From Rutidosis leptorrhynchoides (Eukaryota > Streptophyta > Magnoliopsida > Asterales > Asteraceae), in assembly GCF_046630445.1 (NCBI RefSeq), contig NC_092339.1:312665501-312729500 (forward strand): a stretch of 64,000 nucleotides of DNA, given 5' to 3'. The translations under genes and the position numbers were made by a program. The notes beneath the pieces are model-generated. The model had not been told where the DNA came from. It did no database searches and saw nothing but the letters and a program-made list of their open reading frames with translations. Shown piece by piece: positions 1 through 10,808 of the stretch (positions are counted from its first letter, which is position 1; every line of letters begins with the position of its first letter).

Positions 1-550
1 TTTAACTCAAAGTCAAGCAAAGCAAAACAAGCCAGCTAAAGAGAGATAGGCATGAACATTCTATTCTAAAGGTATAGATCCTGAACAAAGGACTTCAAGC
101 TAGAAGTTCTCTACGTGCTCGACTCCTCGTTTATCCTTAAAAAAAATTATAAATCTTAAAAACTGGTGGGACCCCTCGGCTTAAGCTTTAAATTCGCCCT
201 TGATGATGACATGGAAAAAAGATTCAACGTAGAATTAAAACAAAAAATGTTAGATGTTATTCACGATTTTAAGCTTAAAATAAAATATTTAGAGAAAACT
301 TGATCACAAAATTAATACTTATTATATACATAAACTGATGATAGAATGAAAATTTTGAATGGATGAAGTATATATTTGAATATAAAATATAGATTTGAAG
401 TTATAGAGGAGTGAAGGAGGCATATAAGTTTAAATTTTATATGATTCATATATAAACTTGAATATAAATATAAAATTTTGATGTAAAGACAGTTTAGCTG
501 TCTTAATCGTCTCCAAACTATAACTTACAAAAACAAAATCTTTAACCTTT
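1..550. other. Intergenic sequence, nothing assigned
   Basis: AT-rich sequence with no convincing open frame, terminal repeat or RNA gene. It lies beyond the 3' end of the minus-strand PPR gene and may hold old repeats I cannot recognise. Confidence 0.5.
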
Positions 551-558
551 GTCCTTGC

Positions 559-758
559 CAGTGGCGGAACTTGACCCCGACTCGAGAGGGGGCGAAACTA
601 ATTGAAGGGGGTAAGAAACTAATCGAAGTGGGGGTAAACACTAAAAAAACCCTTATTTTTTCGTAATTTTTTTTTTTAGTGTAATTTTTTTTTTCCCCCG
701 AAATCGAGGGGGGGGGGGGGCGAATACTCCCTTTTGTCCCTTAAATGTTCCGCCCCTG
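559..758. mobile_element. hAT-type MITE, 200 bp
   Basis: The left end reads CAGTGGCGGAAC and the right end GTTCCGCCCCTG, an inverted repeat matching at 11 of 12 positions. It is flanked on both sides by the identical 8-bp duplication GTCCTTGC (551-558 and 759-766). An 8-bp duplication with CAG-type ends is characteristic of hAT transposons. The interior has no coding capacity and holds T, C and G homopolymer runs, including about 12 G near 709-720, so it is a non-autonomous element. It sits about 175 bp beyond the stop codon of the PPR gene and could fall in its 3' untranslated region. Confidence 0.88.
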
Positions 759-932
759 GTCCTTGCAATGCTAATCTGGTGGTGGGACTTGGAGCATAAG
801 ACAGAGATTACAAGTTTAATTTCATCCCATTCCTCTTTAATCGCGAGTTACGCTATTTACCTCTCTCATAATTTCAAGTCAAACTCGATAAAAATGACTT
901 GAATTATATAAATTGAAACCTCAAAACCAAAT

Positions 933-2528
933 CTACACTGAACATGCATCATCATAGTGATCAAAAATGTTATCATCAGAGTAACCAAATATGCTTTGTA
1001 ATGTCAAATGTATATCTTCTGTTCTAAAATGTGAACTACCAATAGAATAAAACTGATGAACTTCATTGTCAATTTCAACCCAACTGCAACCGGGTATCTT
1101 ATACGCCTTTTTATCCTTCAATGTTTTCCATATCTTTCTCGCCTTATCCCACTCACCCAACGCTCCATATATATTAGCCAACATCGTCCCATACCCACCA
1201 TTATTCGGATCGATTTCAATAAGTTTCTTGACTGCAATTTCGGCTAAATCCATTCGACCATAAATCTTGCAACCATTTAACAAAGAACCCCAAACAGCTT
1301 CATCAGGTGGGACTTTCATCGATTCAATAACATCCATCGCTTCATCAAACTGCCCTGCTCGACCTAAAAGATCAATATAACACCCTAAATGATGAATATC
1401 AGGCTCGATGTTGTAATCTTTCACCATTGATGTGAAAAAGGTACGACCTTTTTCGACTAGTCCACCATGGGTACACGCGTTTAACAGCCCTACAAATGTA
1501 ACATTATCGGGTTTCACTTCAAGTTGTACCATTTCTTCAAAAACCATTAATGCCGATTCACATTGGCCATGTAATGCGAAAGAGTTGATCATCGAGTTCC
1601 ACGAGGTTAAGTTTCTTTGAGGCGTTTCATCGAACACCTTTCTAGCTTCTTTCAAGCTCCCACATTTTCCATACATATCGACTAAACCATTCGCGATATG
1701 AGAATTAGGAACAAGCCGGTTTCTAAGAACGTAACAATGAGTCGATTTACCTAGCTGTAACATACCCATATGCCCAAAAGCCGAAAGCGAACATAAAACC
1801 GTAACATGATTAGGTTTCATTCCGTTTATTATCATCCTTCTCAAAAGCCTAATACTATCCGAAAACATCCCATTATGCGTACACCCCGTAATTATCGAAT
1901 TCCAAGACGGTGTATCCCTATCAGGCATTTGCTCAAACAACTCGACTGCATTCTCCATTTCACCGGCTCTAGTATAACCCGAAACCATCGCAGTCCACGT
2001 CACAACATTTCTCTCAGGCATTTCATCGAACAGTATCCGTGCACTACCTACACCCTCAGAAAACCTCGAATAAGCATCAATCAAAGCTGTTTGAACAACT
2101 GGGTACTCATCATACCCAGTTCTAACAATCTGTGAATGCACCATTTTCGTCCCATTCATTCCCAAAACCTCCGGGCAAGATTTTAACACATGTGGGTAGA
2201 TAAAGTGAGTGACTTTAGGCCGCTTTTTTCGAACCATATCGCGGTATAGAAGAATCGATGTGTTGTGATCTCGATTAGATGAATAAGCGGTGATCATGGC
2301 GGTGTAAAGGTAGACATTGGGTGATGCAAGTGAAGTGAAGATTGATTGAGCGTAAGTGAGGTTGGATAGTGAGAGTACGCAACATCGAACGAGTTTGAAA
2401 GAGAAGAATTGGTTTTGAGAATGACCGGTGGTGATTAGATATGATTGGAGCTGTTTGAGATGATTAATGTGACTGATTTTATCGAGGATTGATAAGATTT
2501 GTGTGTTTAGATTTGAAGTTGATTGCAT
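933..2528 (-). CDS. PLS-class pentatricopeptide-repeat protein with E/E+ tail
   Basis: Intronless 531-codon gene. PPR proteins bind organelle RNA base by base and act in editing, splicing or stabilisation in mitochondria or chloroplasts; the target here cannot be read from sequence. Repeats run from about residue 40 to 400 with typical blocks such as NVYLYTAMITAYS (71-83), NVVTWTAMVSGYTRAGEMENA (174-194, abbreviated here), SHIANGLVDMYGKCG (276-290) and NLTSWNSMINSFALHG (306-321). E motifs follow (about 408-485, with PGCSWVEID at 479-487) and an E+ segment (VHQF, 490-493). There is no DYW deaminase domain, so any editing role would need a deaminase in trans. Length is normal for the class and no stop or frameshift is seen. 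The start is the first Met of the frame. I see no clear transit peptide by eye. It is the only ordinary host gene in the window. Confidence 0.93.
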   Translation of the reverse strand: MQSTSNLNTQILSILDKISHINHLKQLQSYLITTGHSQNQFFSFKLVRCCVLSLSNLTYAQSIFTSLASPNVYLYTAMITAYSSNRDHNTSILLYRDMVRKKRPKVTHFIYPHVLKSCPEVLGMNGTKMVHSQIVRTGYDEYPVVQTALIDAYSRFSEGVGSARILFDEMPERNVVTWTAMVSGYTRAGEMENAVELFEQMPDRDTPSWNSIITGCTHNGMFSDSIRLLRRMIINGMKPNHVTVLCSLSAFGHMGMLQLGKSTHCYVLRNRLVPNSHIANGLVDMYGKCGSLKEARKVFDETPQRNLTSWNSMINSFALHGQCESALMVFEEMVQLEVKPDNVTFVGLLNACTHGGLVEKGRTFFTSMVKDYNIEPDIHHLGCYIDLLGRAGQFDEAMDVIESMKVPPDEAVWGSLLNGCKIYGRMDLAEIAVKKLIEIDPNNGGYGTMLANIYGALGEWDKARKIWKTLKDKKAYKIPGCSWVEIDNEVHQFYSIGSSHFRTEDIHLTLQSIFGYSDDNIFDHYDDACSV

Positions 2529-2612
2529 GTTCCGGTTATTAGGGTTGATTCTCAGTTCAACTTGCTGGTTACATGTTTTGCTGTTAGGTGTTTGGTATTA
2601 TAAAGGTGAGCA
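2496..2612. repeat. Parent copy of a duplicated PPR start region
   Basis: This stretch covers the first codons and upstream sequence of the PPR gene. It recurs with a few differences at 2761-2826 and, beyond an inserted Helitron, at 3385-3430. Shared landmarks are the run ending GATTGCATGTTC around the start codon, GGTTATTAGGGTTGATTCTCA, and then ATGTTTTGCTGTT and GGTATTATAAA. It is a local direct duplication. Confidence 0.85.
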
Positions 2613-2760
2613 AGGCTTCTCGAATAAAATGATTCAATGAATGGTTCATAATCTCAATAGTTAAAAAGTTTTGAATGAATTGCTGATATATGAAATAACA
2701 TGTTTGATATTAATAATTTTGAACGAATAATATGAATGATATAAAACTAGCATATTAACC

Positions 2761-3029
2761 TGATTTATGTGTTTAGATTTGAAGTTGATTGCATGTTCTG
2801 GTTATTAGGGTTGATTCTCACTTCAATCTATCTATATAATCATATAAAGTTTTAAAATGACCATGTCATAATTAAGCTAACTATCCTTTACATTTCATAA
2901 TGATGATATCATAATTATATTAATTTAATAAAAAAATAATACGAAATCTTTTATAAAAAGAAATATTAATCTCTAATAATTTGTAATTTTAATTTTCTAA
3001 AAAAATTTAAAAGACATTTATTATTACTA

Positions 3030-3076
<47 letters not shown>

Positions 3077-3430
3077 GAATATAAATATAAATACTCAACT
3101 TTGAACGAACTTTATTATTATTATTTACTTTTAATATAATAATTATAATTATAGTTATTACATTATTAATATTCAAATATGGATTCTTTTTAATAAATTA
3201 ATTACGTTACATATGTATGCGAAAATACATGTCTCTATATATTTGTAAAAACAACGATAAGCTTCTTAGTCAAACGGGTCATTAAAATAAATGAGTTTAG
3301 CATTTACATTCACTTAATACCTAAAACATGCCATTAAATTGTTTCGTTTAAACAAACCCGTGATTTCACGGATCATTTCACTAGTTTACTAGTATATGTT
3401 TTGCTGTTTGGTGATTGGTATTATAAACGT
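2761..3430. repeat. Second copy of the PPR start region, split by a Helitron
   Basis: 2761-2826 matches the PPR start region, including a copy of the start codon. The homology breaks after TTCAA and resumes at 3385 with TTTACTAGTATATGTTTTGCTG. The interrupting sequence is the Helitron at 2827-3384. The copy holds only the first few codons and then lacks PPR sequence, so it is not a gene. It could supply duplicate promoter sequence upstream of the PPR gene. Confidence 0.85.
2827..3384 (+). mobile_element. Non-autonomous Helitron, 558 bp
   Basis: The 5' end is TCTATCTATATA. The 3' end is CTAG, preceded about 11 bp upstream by a hairpin CCGTG-ATTT-CACGG (about 3358-3371). It lies between a host A (2826) and T (3385) with no target duplication. 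These are the defining Helitron features. The interrupted paralogous copy of the PPR start region supplies the empty site (see 2496-2612), which fixes both ends. There is no Rep/helicase coding. An ATT microsatellite lies inside at about 3029-3075. A second CTAG at 3389-3392 is an alternative end but fits the empty site less well. Confidence 0.88.
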
Positions 3431-3526
3431 TAGTATACTATACTAGTACGTCTTAAAAAGGGATAATTATTTTCGATTAATATTTCTTAAAGAACAAACG
3501 TTACTTTTTTGTTGTGAAAAGCAAAA

Positions 3527-3655
3527 AGTGTTGATATATTCACCATCATTTTTACTACATTCATCATGACTATTCATTAACAGATTGTACTGTGCAACAT
3601 GTTAATGCATGATTTATGTGAATGAAGTAAAAATTATGGTATATATATCACTACT
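3527..3655. mobile_element. MITE-like inverted-repeat element, 129 bp
   Basis: The left arm starts AGTGTTGATATATTCACC and the right arm, read in reverse complement, AGTAGTGATATATATACC. The pairing continues inward through ATTTTTACT-CATTCA, so most of the element can fold into one hairpin. No coding capacity. I could not fix a target duplication, so superfamily is undetermined. Confidence 0.6.
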
Positions 3656-3712
3656 CTATTCAAAACCTCACTAGCAAGATGCTAGAGAGTAAAACAATTC
3701 AATTACAATGCA

Positions 3713-4262
3713 GCTTTTAATAATAGTTTGATGCCAAAAGGTGCTTACTCGGCCTTTATCTCATTGATTCTTAAAGTGCAAAACCCGACTTGTATTAAGG
3801 ATTATAGGCCGATTTCGTTAATAGAAGTTTAATATAAGATTATAACCAAAAAATCTTAGCAAACCGACTGTGACAAACTTATCTCACAAGAGCAATCGAC
3901 TTTCCTTAAAAACAAGCAAATACTTGATGGCCCTATGATTGTAAGTGAAGTTTTTAGTTGGTTCAAGTTGAAGAAAATGCGCCTTATGATTTTCAAAGTT
4001 GATTTCGAAAAAGCATATGACACAGTCAGCTGGGAGTTTCTAGATCACATGTTTATTCTGTTGGGATTTGGTGATCGGTGGTGTAACTGGATCCGAATGT
4101 GTCTTTACAACGCAAAGACATCCATTCTCGTTAATGGCAGTCCAACGGGGGAGTTTTGATTACATCGTGGTTTTCGACAAGGTGATCTGATTAGTCTTTT
4201 CTTTTGTTCTTAATAGTCATGGAAGGACTTCATTTGCTAATGAAAGAGAGGTAGATTCGGGC
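3713..4262 (+). pseudogene. LINE reverse transcriptase, 5' part (interrupted)
   Basis: Remnant of the second ORF of a plant non-LTR retrotransposon. Around 3770-3830 it reads LILKVQNP and KDYRPISLI, the start of the LINE reverse transcriptase. At 3935-4159 it contains VDFEKAYDTVSWEFL and LVNGSPTGEF, then a degraded RQGDxxS motif near 4180. Several stops and frameshifts are present (for example just after 3825 and at 4157). The endonuclease and ORF1 are missing, as expected for a 5'-truncated copy. The frame is cut at 4268 by a solo LTR and the element resumes at 6923. Confidence 0.85.
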
Positions 4263-4267
4263 TCATA

Positions 4268-6917
4268 TGTGACGACCCGGAAATTTCCGACCAAATTTAA
4301 ACTTAACCTTTATATGTTTCCGACACGATAAGCAGAATTTGTAATGTTGAATCTTAAAAAGTTTGGAACTACATTCATGTAATCAATTACCCTTTGACCG
4401 TGTTCGACGATTCACGAACAATTATGTGTATATAGATATGTATATATAATATATAATATTAACTGAAAACATTAACAAAGTATTAGATATATGATACTTT
4501 ACATGAACATATTTGTTTCGATATATTTATCGACAGAATTAAGAGATAATATCAAATGATTGAATTATCAGATACATTATGATATGATTACGGGCCTATG
4601 TTATGAGGTCCACTGTGATTTAAGAAATCTATTCTTTTTGACAACTCATTACTTAACCAGTATGATAAAGATAACGATATTTATATTTTATTTTATTAAA
4701 TATATAACGATTTAAATTAATATTATATATTTTTATACGCGTATTATACGTACATAGTTTTATACTTTTACTATATTTTAACTTTACCTTTACTTTACTT
4801 TTACTTTACTTTAACTTTAATAATTCATACTTTAATAATTCACTTTAATAATTCATACTTTAATAATTCACTTTAATAATTCATACTTTAATAATTCACT
4901 TTAATAATTCAAAAATCTATTATAAATAGAATTCAATAGGTTTCATTATTTCATAGAAACTTGAAAATATATTTCTCTAAACTCTCTCAATCGAATTACA
5001 TATATATATATATTTACTTAGTACTATTTCAAGATATTATTAGTGTACATAAAATACTACGACGGAGTTATATTCAGACGATTTCAAAATAAGTTTTCAA
5101 ATGGGATATAGCTAAGGAAATTATGGGTTATAGCTATGAAGGTTATGGGTATTGATCGAGGGTATTGCTCGTGAGGTCAACCTAACGTTTATCATTTTTG
5201 TTGCGTCTACGTACTTTCCTGCAATATTGAATCACAATATTGATACGTGAGCATTCATATCTTATCTTTTATATATTAATAGTGTATCCCTGACTAGTGC
5301 TCGAGTATATATGATTATGCATGTTTGTATGCTTAGTTTCGTCGTTAAATAGTTTATGATAAATCACGAATTTGATACATATGCTACTGAGATAAGTTAT
5401 ATGATATGCATGTCGTTGAAAAGCTGAAGAAAAAAATTAATAACTTTTCATTTAGAAATCGTGTGGTTTCGATGAACGGATTAAAAGATATGGTCAACTG
5501 AATTATCATTAATTTTAATATTATTATTAAAACGATTATTATAACTGTTATCAGTTGATGTTAGTACTAAAATTATCTTTATTACTAAAAATTAATATTT
5601 TTATTGAAACTATCATTTTATTATTTTTATCATTATTATTATTATAAATATTATTTTATCAAATAAATATGCGTACAAAGATATTTTTACCACACGTAAT
5701 GTAATTACATTAATAATACATACCGCTATATTTTTATGATATTAAGTGAATTTTATAAATTTTATTACTTGAGATATATAAAAGTATATTTTTATCATAT
5801 ATGAATTTTAATATAAATTTTTATTTATTAATAAATAACTTGTATTATTTAGTATAATAAGATCTGATAAATATATTTAAATATATAAAACTACTATATA
5901 TAAGTTATATAATAAACATGTATAGATTTTGAAAGTCATTTTGGGTCAAGTTGACTTTTGTTGACTTTTGCATGTCGGTCTCGAGCATTAGGATTGTGAT
6001 ACACTACGACTTGACCTAAATTGTTAGACAGATATTGACCAACATATAAATATATATACTTAATATAGGTTCGTGAATCCGAGACAAACCCTGCACTTGT
6101 TCAGTGCCGTCATATACATAATTGCTACGAAATACAGTATTGTGAGTTTCATTTGCTCCCTTTTTATATATATTTTTGGGCTGAGAATACATGCGCTGAT
6201 TTATAAATGTTTTACGAAATAGGCACAAGTACTAAAACTAATTCTATGTGGGTTTAAACCAGAAATATACCCTTAGCTTGGTAACATTAAACTACTTGTC
6301 TATGTACGGTAGGCGCGAATCCTAAAGATAGATCTATTGGGTCTGACAAACCCCATCCTGACTATGGGATGCTTTAGTACTTCGAGGTTATTTTAAACAC
6401 ACCTGATCTGGTGTACTTCAGAGGGTAAAACATGAACGTTAAGGCTTGTTACCGGGTGCCTACAACTTATAGAATACTTTTATACACTTGCGAGTGTACG
6501 GATATTTATAGAAACTGAAATCTTGTGGTCTATTACTATTATGAAAATGATGGATTATGATAAATTAATGAACTCACCAACCTTTTGGTTGACACTTTAA
6601 AGCATGTTTATTCTCAGGTATTAAAGAAATCTTCCGCTGTGCATTAGCTCATTTTAAGGATATTACTTGGAGTCATTCAAGACATACTTTGAAAGACTTT
6701 GCATTCGAGTCGTTGAGTTCATCAAGATTAATATTAAGTCAATTATAGTTGGATGTAATATGAAATGGTATGCATGCCGTCAATTTTTGATGTAAAGAAA
6801 GTTTGTCTTTTAAAAACGAATGCAATGTTTGTAAAACGTATCATATAGAGGTCAAATACCTCGCGATGTAATCAACTATTGTGAATCGTTTATAATGTAT
6901 ATGAACGGGTCCTTTCA
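4268..6917 (+). mobile_element. Solo LTR of a Ty3/chromovirus-type retrotransposon, 2650 bp
   Basis: It begins TGTGACGACCCGG and ends GGGTCCTTTCA. It is flanked by the exact 5-bp duplication TCATA (4263-4267 and 6918-6922), so both ends are certain. No internal coding region is present, so the element was lost by LTR-LTR recombination. Parts match the LTRs of Elements 1, 4 and 5: the block CTCACCAACC...TTGAC...ATGTTTATTCTCAGGT (6573-6619), GATCTATTGGG...ACAAACCCCATCC (about 6330-6357) and CGTATCATATAGAGGTCAAA (about 6837-6856). It splits the LINE at 4262/6923. Confidence 0.93.
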
Positions 6918-6922
6918 TCATA

Positions 6923-8300
6923 CGTGATGTTCAGGTTGGTAACTCAAACCTAGACATTTCACACCTTTTTTATGCGGATGATGCCATTATCCTTTCGGAG
7001 TAGAATAGTCGTAATAATACTATTGCCACTTTGAATGATTTCCATCGTATGTCGAGTTTAAAAATAAATGTGGATAAATCACGTTTATTTAGTCTTGGAG
7101 TTGATGGCTTGCAACTTGATACGTTTGTTCAAGAATTTGGTTGTTCAAAAGGTACTTTTCCTTTTACTTATTTGGTTTACAATTGGTGTGAATATGAACG
7201 CGATTTTAATTTAGAAAGTTCATAAAACTAATTTAATAATAAATTTTCGGGTTGGAAAGCTAATATATTTTCGATCGGAGGTCGGTTAACTCTTATTAAG
7301 GCTGTTTTGGGAAGTCTAGGTGTGTATTACCTATCTTTGTTTAAATGTCCGGAAACGGTGCTTGATAAATTAGAAAGTTTGCGTGCGGGTTTCATTTAGG
7401 GTAGTACCGAAAACAATAAGAAAATGGATTGGGTGAATTGGAACCAAGTTTTAGCATCTCATGATAAAGGAGGACTGGATATTGGTAGCCTTCTTGGATT
7501 TAACTATGGCATTCTACTCAAACGGATTTGAAAATTCAAGACATGTCCGAATGCAAAATGGGTTACGGTAGTGAAAGCCTTGTACGGATCGAATGCGGGG
7601 TTGGATGGAAAACCTATTTGTTGTAAAGGTATATGGCATAATATTATGAGTTCATTTCCAAAAGTGAAATACAGAAGGTTGTTACCCGACAATGTACTTC
7701 GGGCAAAAATAGGTGATGGTCACTGCATTCGGTTTTGGAATGATAATTGGCTCGGTAATGGCCCGTTACGGTTGAGTTTTGGGAGACTATTCCATTTTAT
7801 TTTGGATGAAAATTGTACCATAGCAAATAGATGTAATAATAACGAATGGAGGTGGTCTTGGAAACGTGAATTGGGTTCGAGAAATACCTCATTGCTTGAC
7901 GAGCTCCTCATGGTTTCAAGCAATGTGGCGTTATCGAATGTGGCTCATGGCAATGGGTGTTGAATAATGATACGGATTTTTTGATTTGTGGTACTCGGTT
8001 GTATATTGACGATGTGATTTTACCTAAGAATCTAATTCCTACAAGATGTGTGAAATGCATTCCGAAAAAGATCAATGTTATTCTTTGCCGGGTGGCATTT
8101 AATAAATTACCTATATTGAGTGGTTTATCAACTAGAAGGATTGATATGGTGGATATTGGTTGCGCATTATGCCCGACGAATTTTGAATTGACTAAACATG
8201 TGTTCTTTTGGTGTGATTTGGCTAGCGACTTATGGCGTAAATGTAGGATACATATCAATATGGGGGCTTGTGGATGCCCTGCCTCCCCCAACATGTTTAG
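6923..8300 (+). pseudogene. LINE reverse transcriptase, 3' part and zinc-ribbon region
   Basis: Continuation of the LINE at 3713-4262. Just after the solo LTR it reads FYADDAIILSE (about 6968-7000), the catalytic YADD motif of LINE reverse transcriptase. Next come LKINVDKSRLFSLGV (7058-7102), a SGWKANIFSIGGRLTLIKAV region (about 7247-7305), and IGDGHCIRFWNDNWLG (7711-7758). The zf-RVT domain follows (about 7960-8260, with CALCPTNFELTKHVFFWC). Stops at about 7002, 7223 and 7398 and a frameshift near 7950 kill it. Coding similarity ends near 8300, where unrelated sequence begins. Confidence 0.87.
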
Positions 8301-9227
8301 GAAGCCTAATTATATATTACTATTTTAATTTTAGGTCCATATACTTTTATAAGTTACCCTTAACTGGCCCATTAACTATATAAGCTCATTTGGAATGTTT
8401 AATTAACCTAAAATTCCATCCAATTCAGTAATTTCTACGTTTACAATATTTGTCGCAATAGCTCTCTCCGTAAGAAATTTCAAGCTTCAAGCTTAGTAGC
8501 CATATCCATTTAATTGAGTAAACTAAATATTATAATATTATGAATATAATGTAAAGTGTAATCATTATCAAGTTCGTATTGTTCTTGCGATTAACTAGGC
8601 TATTTTTCTAGTAATATTATATATATTAGCTAGTAGAATTATTTTATGGTTATTACTTATCGGCTTTTCTATCGATTATTAGTATTGATGTTACTTATCT
8701 TGTTATGATGATTTTTGTTTTAATTTTTTATTATGTTTACATTATTATAGAATATAGTAATAGTAATATTAATAGTAATAGTATTGCTTAAAACTAAAAT
8801 TTGATTTGATATTGGTTGGTTAAATTATGAGTCCAAAAAGAATATTGTTTAATTTTAAGTCAACAAATGTTGATGATCACTGAACACAATGAGAAAAGAT
8901 AATGTTGTGTAAGATGTTAATAACCCACAATCACATAGATATTATTATAAAGTAGTCCCCAGTTTCAATAATACACCATATTTAGAGGAGTTAAAGTTAA
9001 ATTATTAGTTTGAGATCGTGAAGTACGACCTTCAATCATGGATAATCAAGTTAATCAACGTGGCTTACTTTAAGTGGTATGGTTTTTTTGTTAAAACGTT
9101 GTTCAATTTTGAATAGCATACACTATTAGGATATGCGGAAATTTTTTATTCTTGCACTTAATCATTGTCTAAGCCACCGCATCGTTAAATCCTGGTTTCG
9201 CCTATTATCTCAAAGAATAAGTTGTAT
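8301..9227. other. Unassigned AT-rich sequence inside the LINE
   Basis: The LINE reading stops near 8300 and its C-terminal part resumes near 9228, so this 0.9 kb is probably an insertion or rearranged DNA. I found no open frame, clear terminal repeat or target duplication. Confidence 0.45.
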
Positions 9228-9479
9228 TCAATAGTGGCGGCCCTTCTTATGATTATCTAGAGGTTCAGGAACAACGTTGTTTTACCCGGCGACGAGATCA
9301 ACAAACAAATGTTATTCGACTCTATTTGTAATTATCATTTTCTTGGTTTTCTAGTAGAAGAAAATGTAATTTTTCTTAGAACGATAGGTTGTTAAAGCCG
9401 TTGTAATTGGTCATTTGTATGCCTTTTTAGCAGCTGGTTAGAGGGTGACATTTAATAAATTTTTGCTGTTAAAAAAAAA
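9228..9479 (+). pseudogene. LINE 3' end with poly-A tail
   Basis: One frame reads VAALLMII, then a stop, then RFRNNVV and INKQMLFDSICNYHFLGF, the typical C-terminal end of plant LINE ORF2. A short 3' region containing TTTTTAGCAGCTGGTTAGAG follows, ending in TTGCTGTT and an A run at about 9471-9479. The A run marks the 3' terminus of the retrotransposon that starts at 3713. Confidence 0.72.
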
Positions 9480-9484
9480 CCAAC

Positions 9485-9550
9485 GTCAATTTTTTTATAT
9501 AAGAAAAAACAACAAAAATCAATTTTTTATATAAGAAAAAACAACAAAAA
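9485..9550. repeat. Two-copy tandem repeat of about 33 bp
   Basis: The unit TCAATTTTTTATATAAGAAA plus AAACAACAAAAA occurs twice head to tail, immediately after the LINE poly-A tail. It may have arisen by slippage. Confidence 0.8.
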
Positions 9551-9663
9551 TCACGTATTGTGAAACCACTATCCGAAACGAAAACTTGGTACCTTAAATA
9601 CAACAAATAGAGTAACAACAATAAAATTATTATAATAAATAATAAATAATAAATAACAATAAC

Positions 9664-9684
9664 AATAACAATAACAACAACAAC

Positions 9685-9759
<75 letters not shown>
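9664..9759. repeat. Microsatellite, AAT run followed by ATT run
   Basis: AAC/AAT units up to about 9724 pass directly into ATT units to 9759, making a near-perfect palindrome of about 75 bp able to form a long hairpin. It abuts the 5' end of the Helitron remnant. Confidence 0.9.
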
Positions 9760-10155
<396 letters not shown>

Positions 10156-10164
10156 ATGCCACGT

Positions 10165-10808
10165 ACAAAACTATCGTGTACGATTCGTCAACAACAGGAT
10201 CTTTACACGGTCAAATACTACATGTTGTTTGAAAACCAGTTTTGCATTCATAAAAAGATAGCGTTTACAAAAGATAACGTGACACAAAGGTCGTTACAAA
10301 GTCATTATTTGAAAATAACATAAGTTACGAATGCAAGATAAAAGTTTCATGATTGAGACATCTCTAAGTAATGCAGCGGAAATCTAACACAGCAGGTCCA
10401 TAACAGCAAGTCTATAACACCAAGACAGCAAGTCTAACAGCGGAAGCAACATCGTCTAAGCACCTGAGAAATACATGCTTAAAAGTCAACACGAATGTTG
10501 GTGAGCTATAGTTTGTAATCAGTAAAGTAATGTAGACCACGAGTTATCGTATTCAAAACAGTATGAAAAGTATATGCTTGTCCGTGGGCACCCGGTAACT
10601 AACTTAACGTAATAGTAATACCCCCTAAAAGTACATTTGACGAGTGCGTATGTTCTCGAAGTATCAAACACCCGTTAAATGCTAGCGCGACTAGCCCGAG
10701 TGGGGATGTCAAACCCTATGGATCCATATCTAATATTCGCGTTCACCAGTTCAAAACCAATGATTAAATGTTACCGTGCCAAGGAGAATCTTTATGCCGT
10801 TATATAAC
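10165..10808 (-). mobile_element. Remnant of a chromovirus-type LTR
   Basis: On the minus strand this matches parts of the LTRs of Elements 1, 4 and 5. Landmarks are GCAGCGGAAA (10373), CACCTGAGAAATACATGCTT with CAACACGAATGTTGGTGAG (10461-10505), GGGCACCCGGTAAC (about 10586) and TGGATCCATA (about 10720). Neither terminus survives. The 5' LTR of Element 3 begins at 10809, probably inserted into this remnant. Confidence 0.75.

Noticed and set aside
6016..6228. 70-codon minus-strand ORF
   Set aside because: Inside the solo LTR; the equivalent segment is antisense LTR sequence in Elements 1 and 4.
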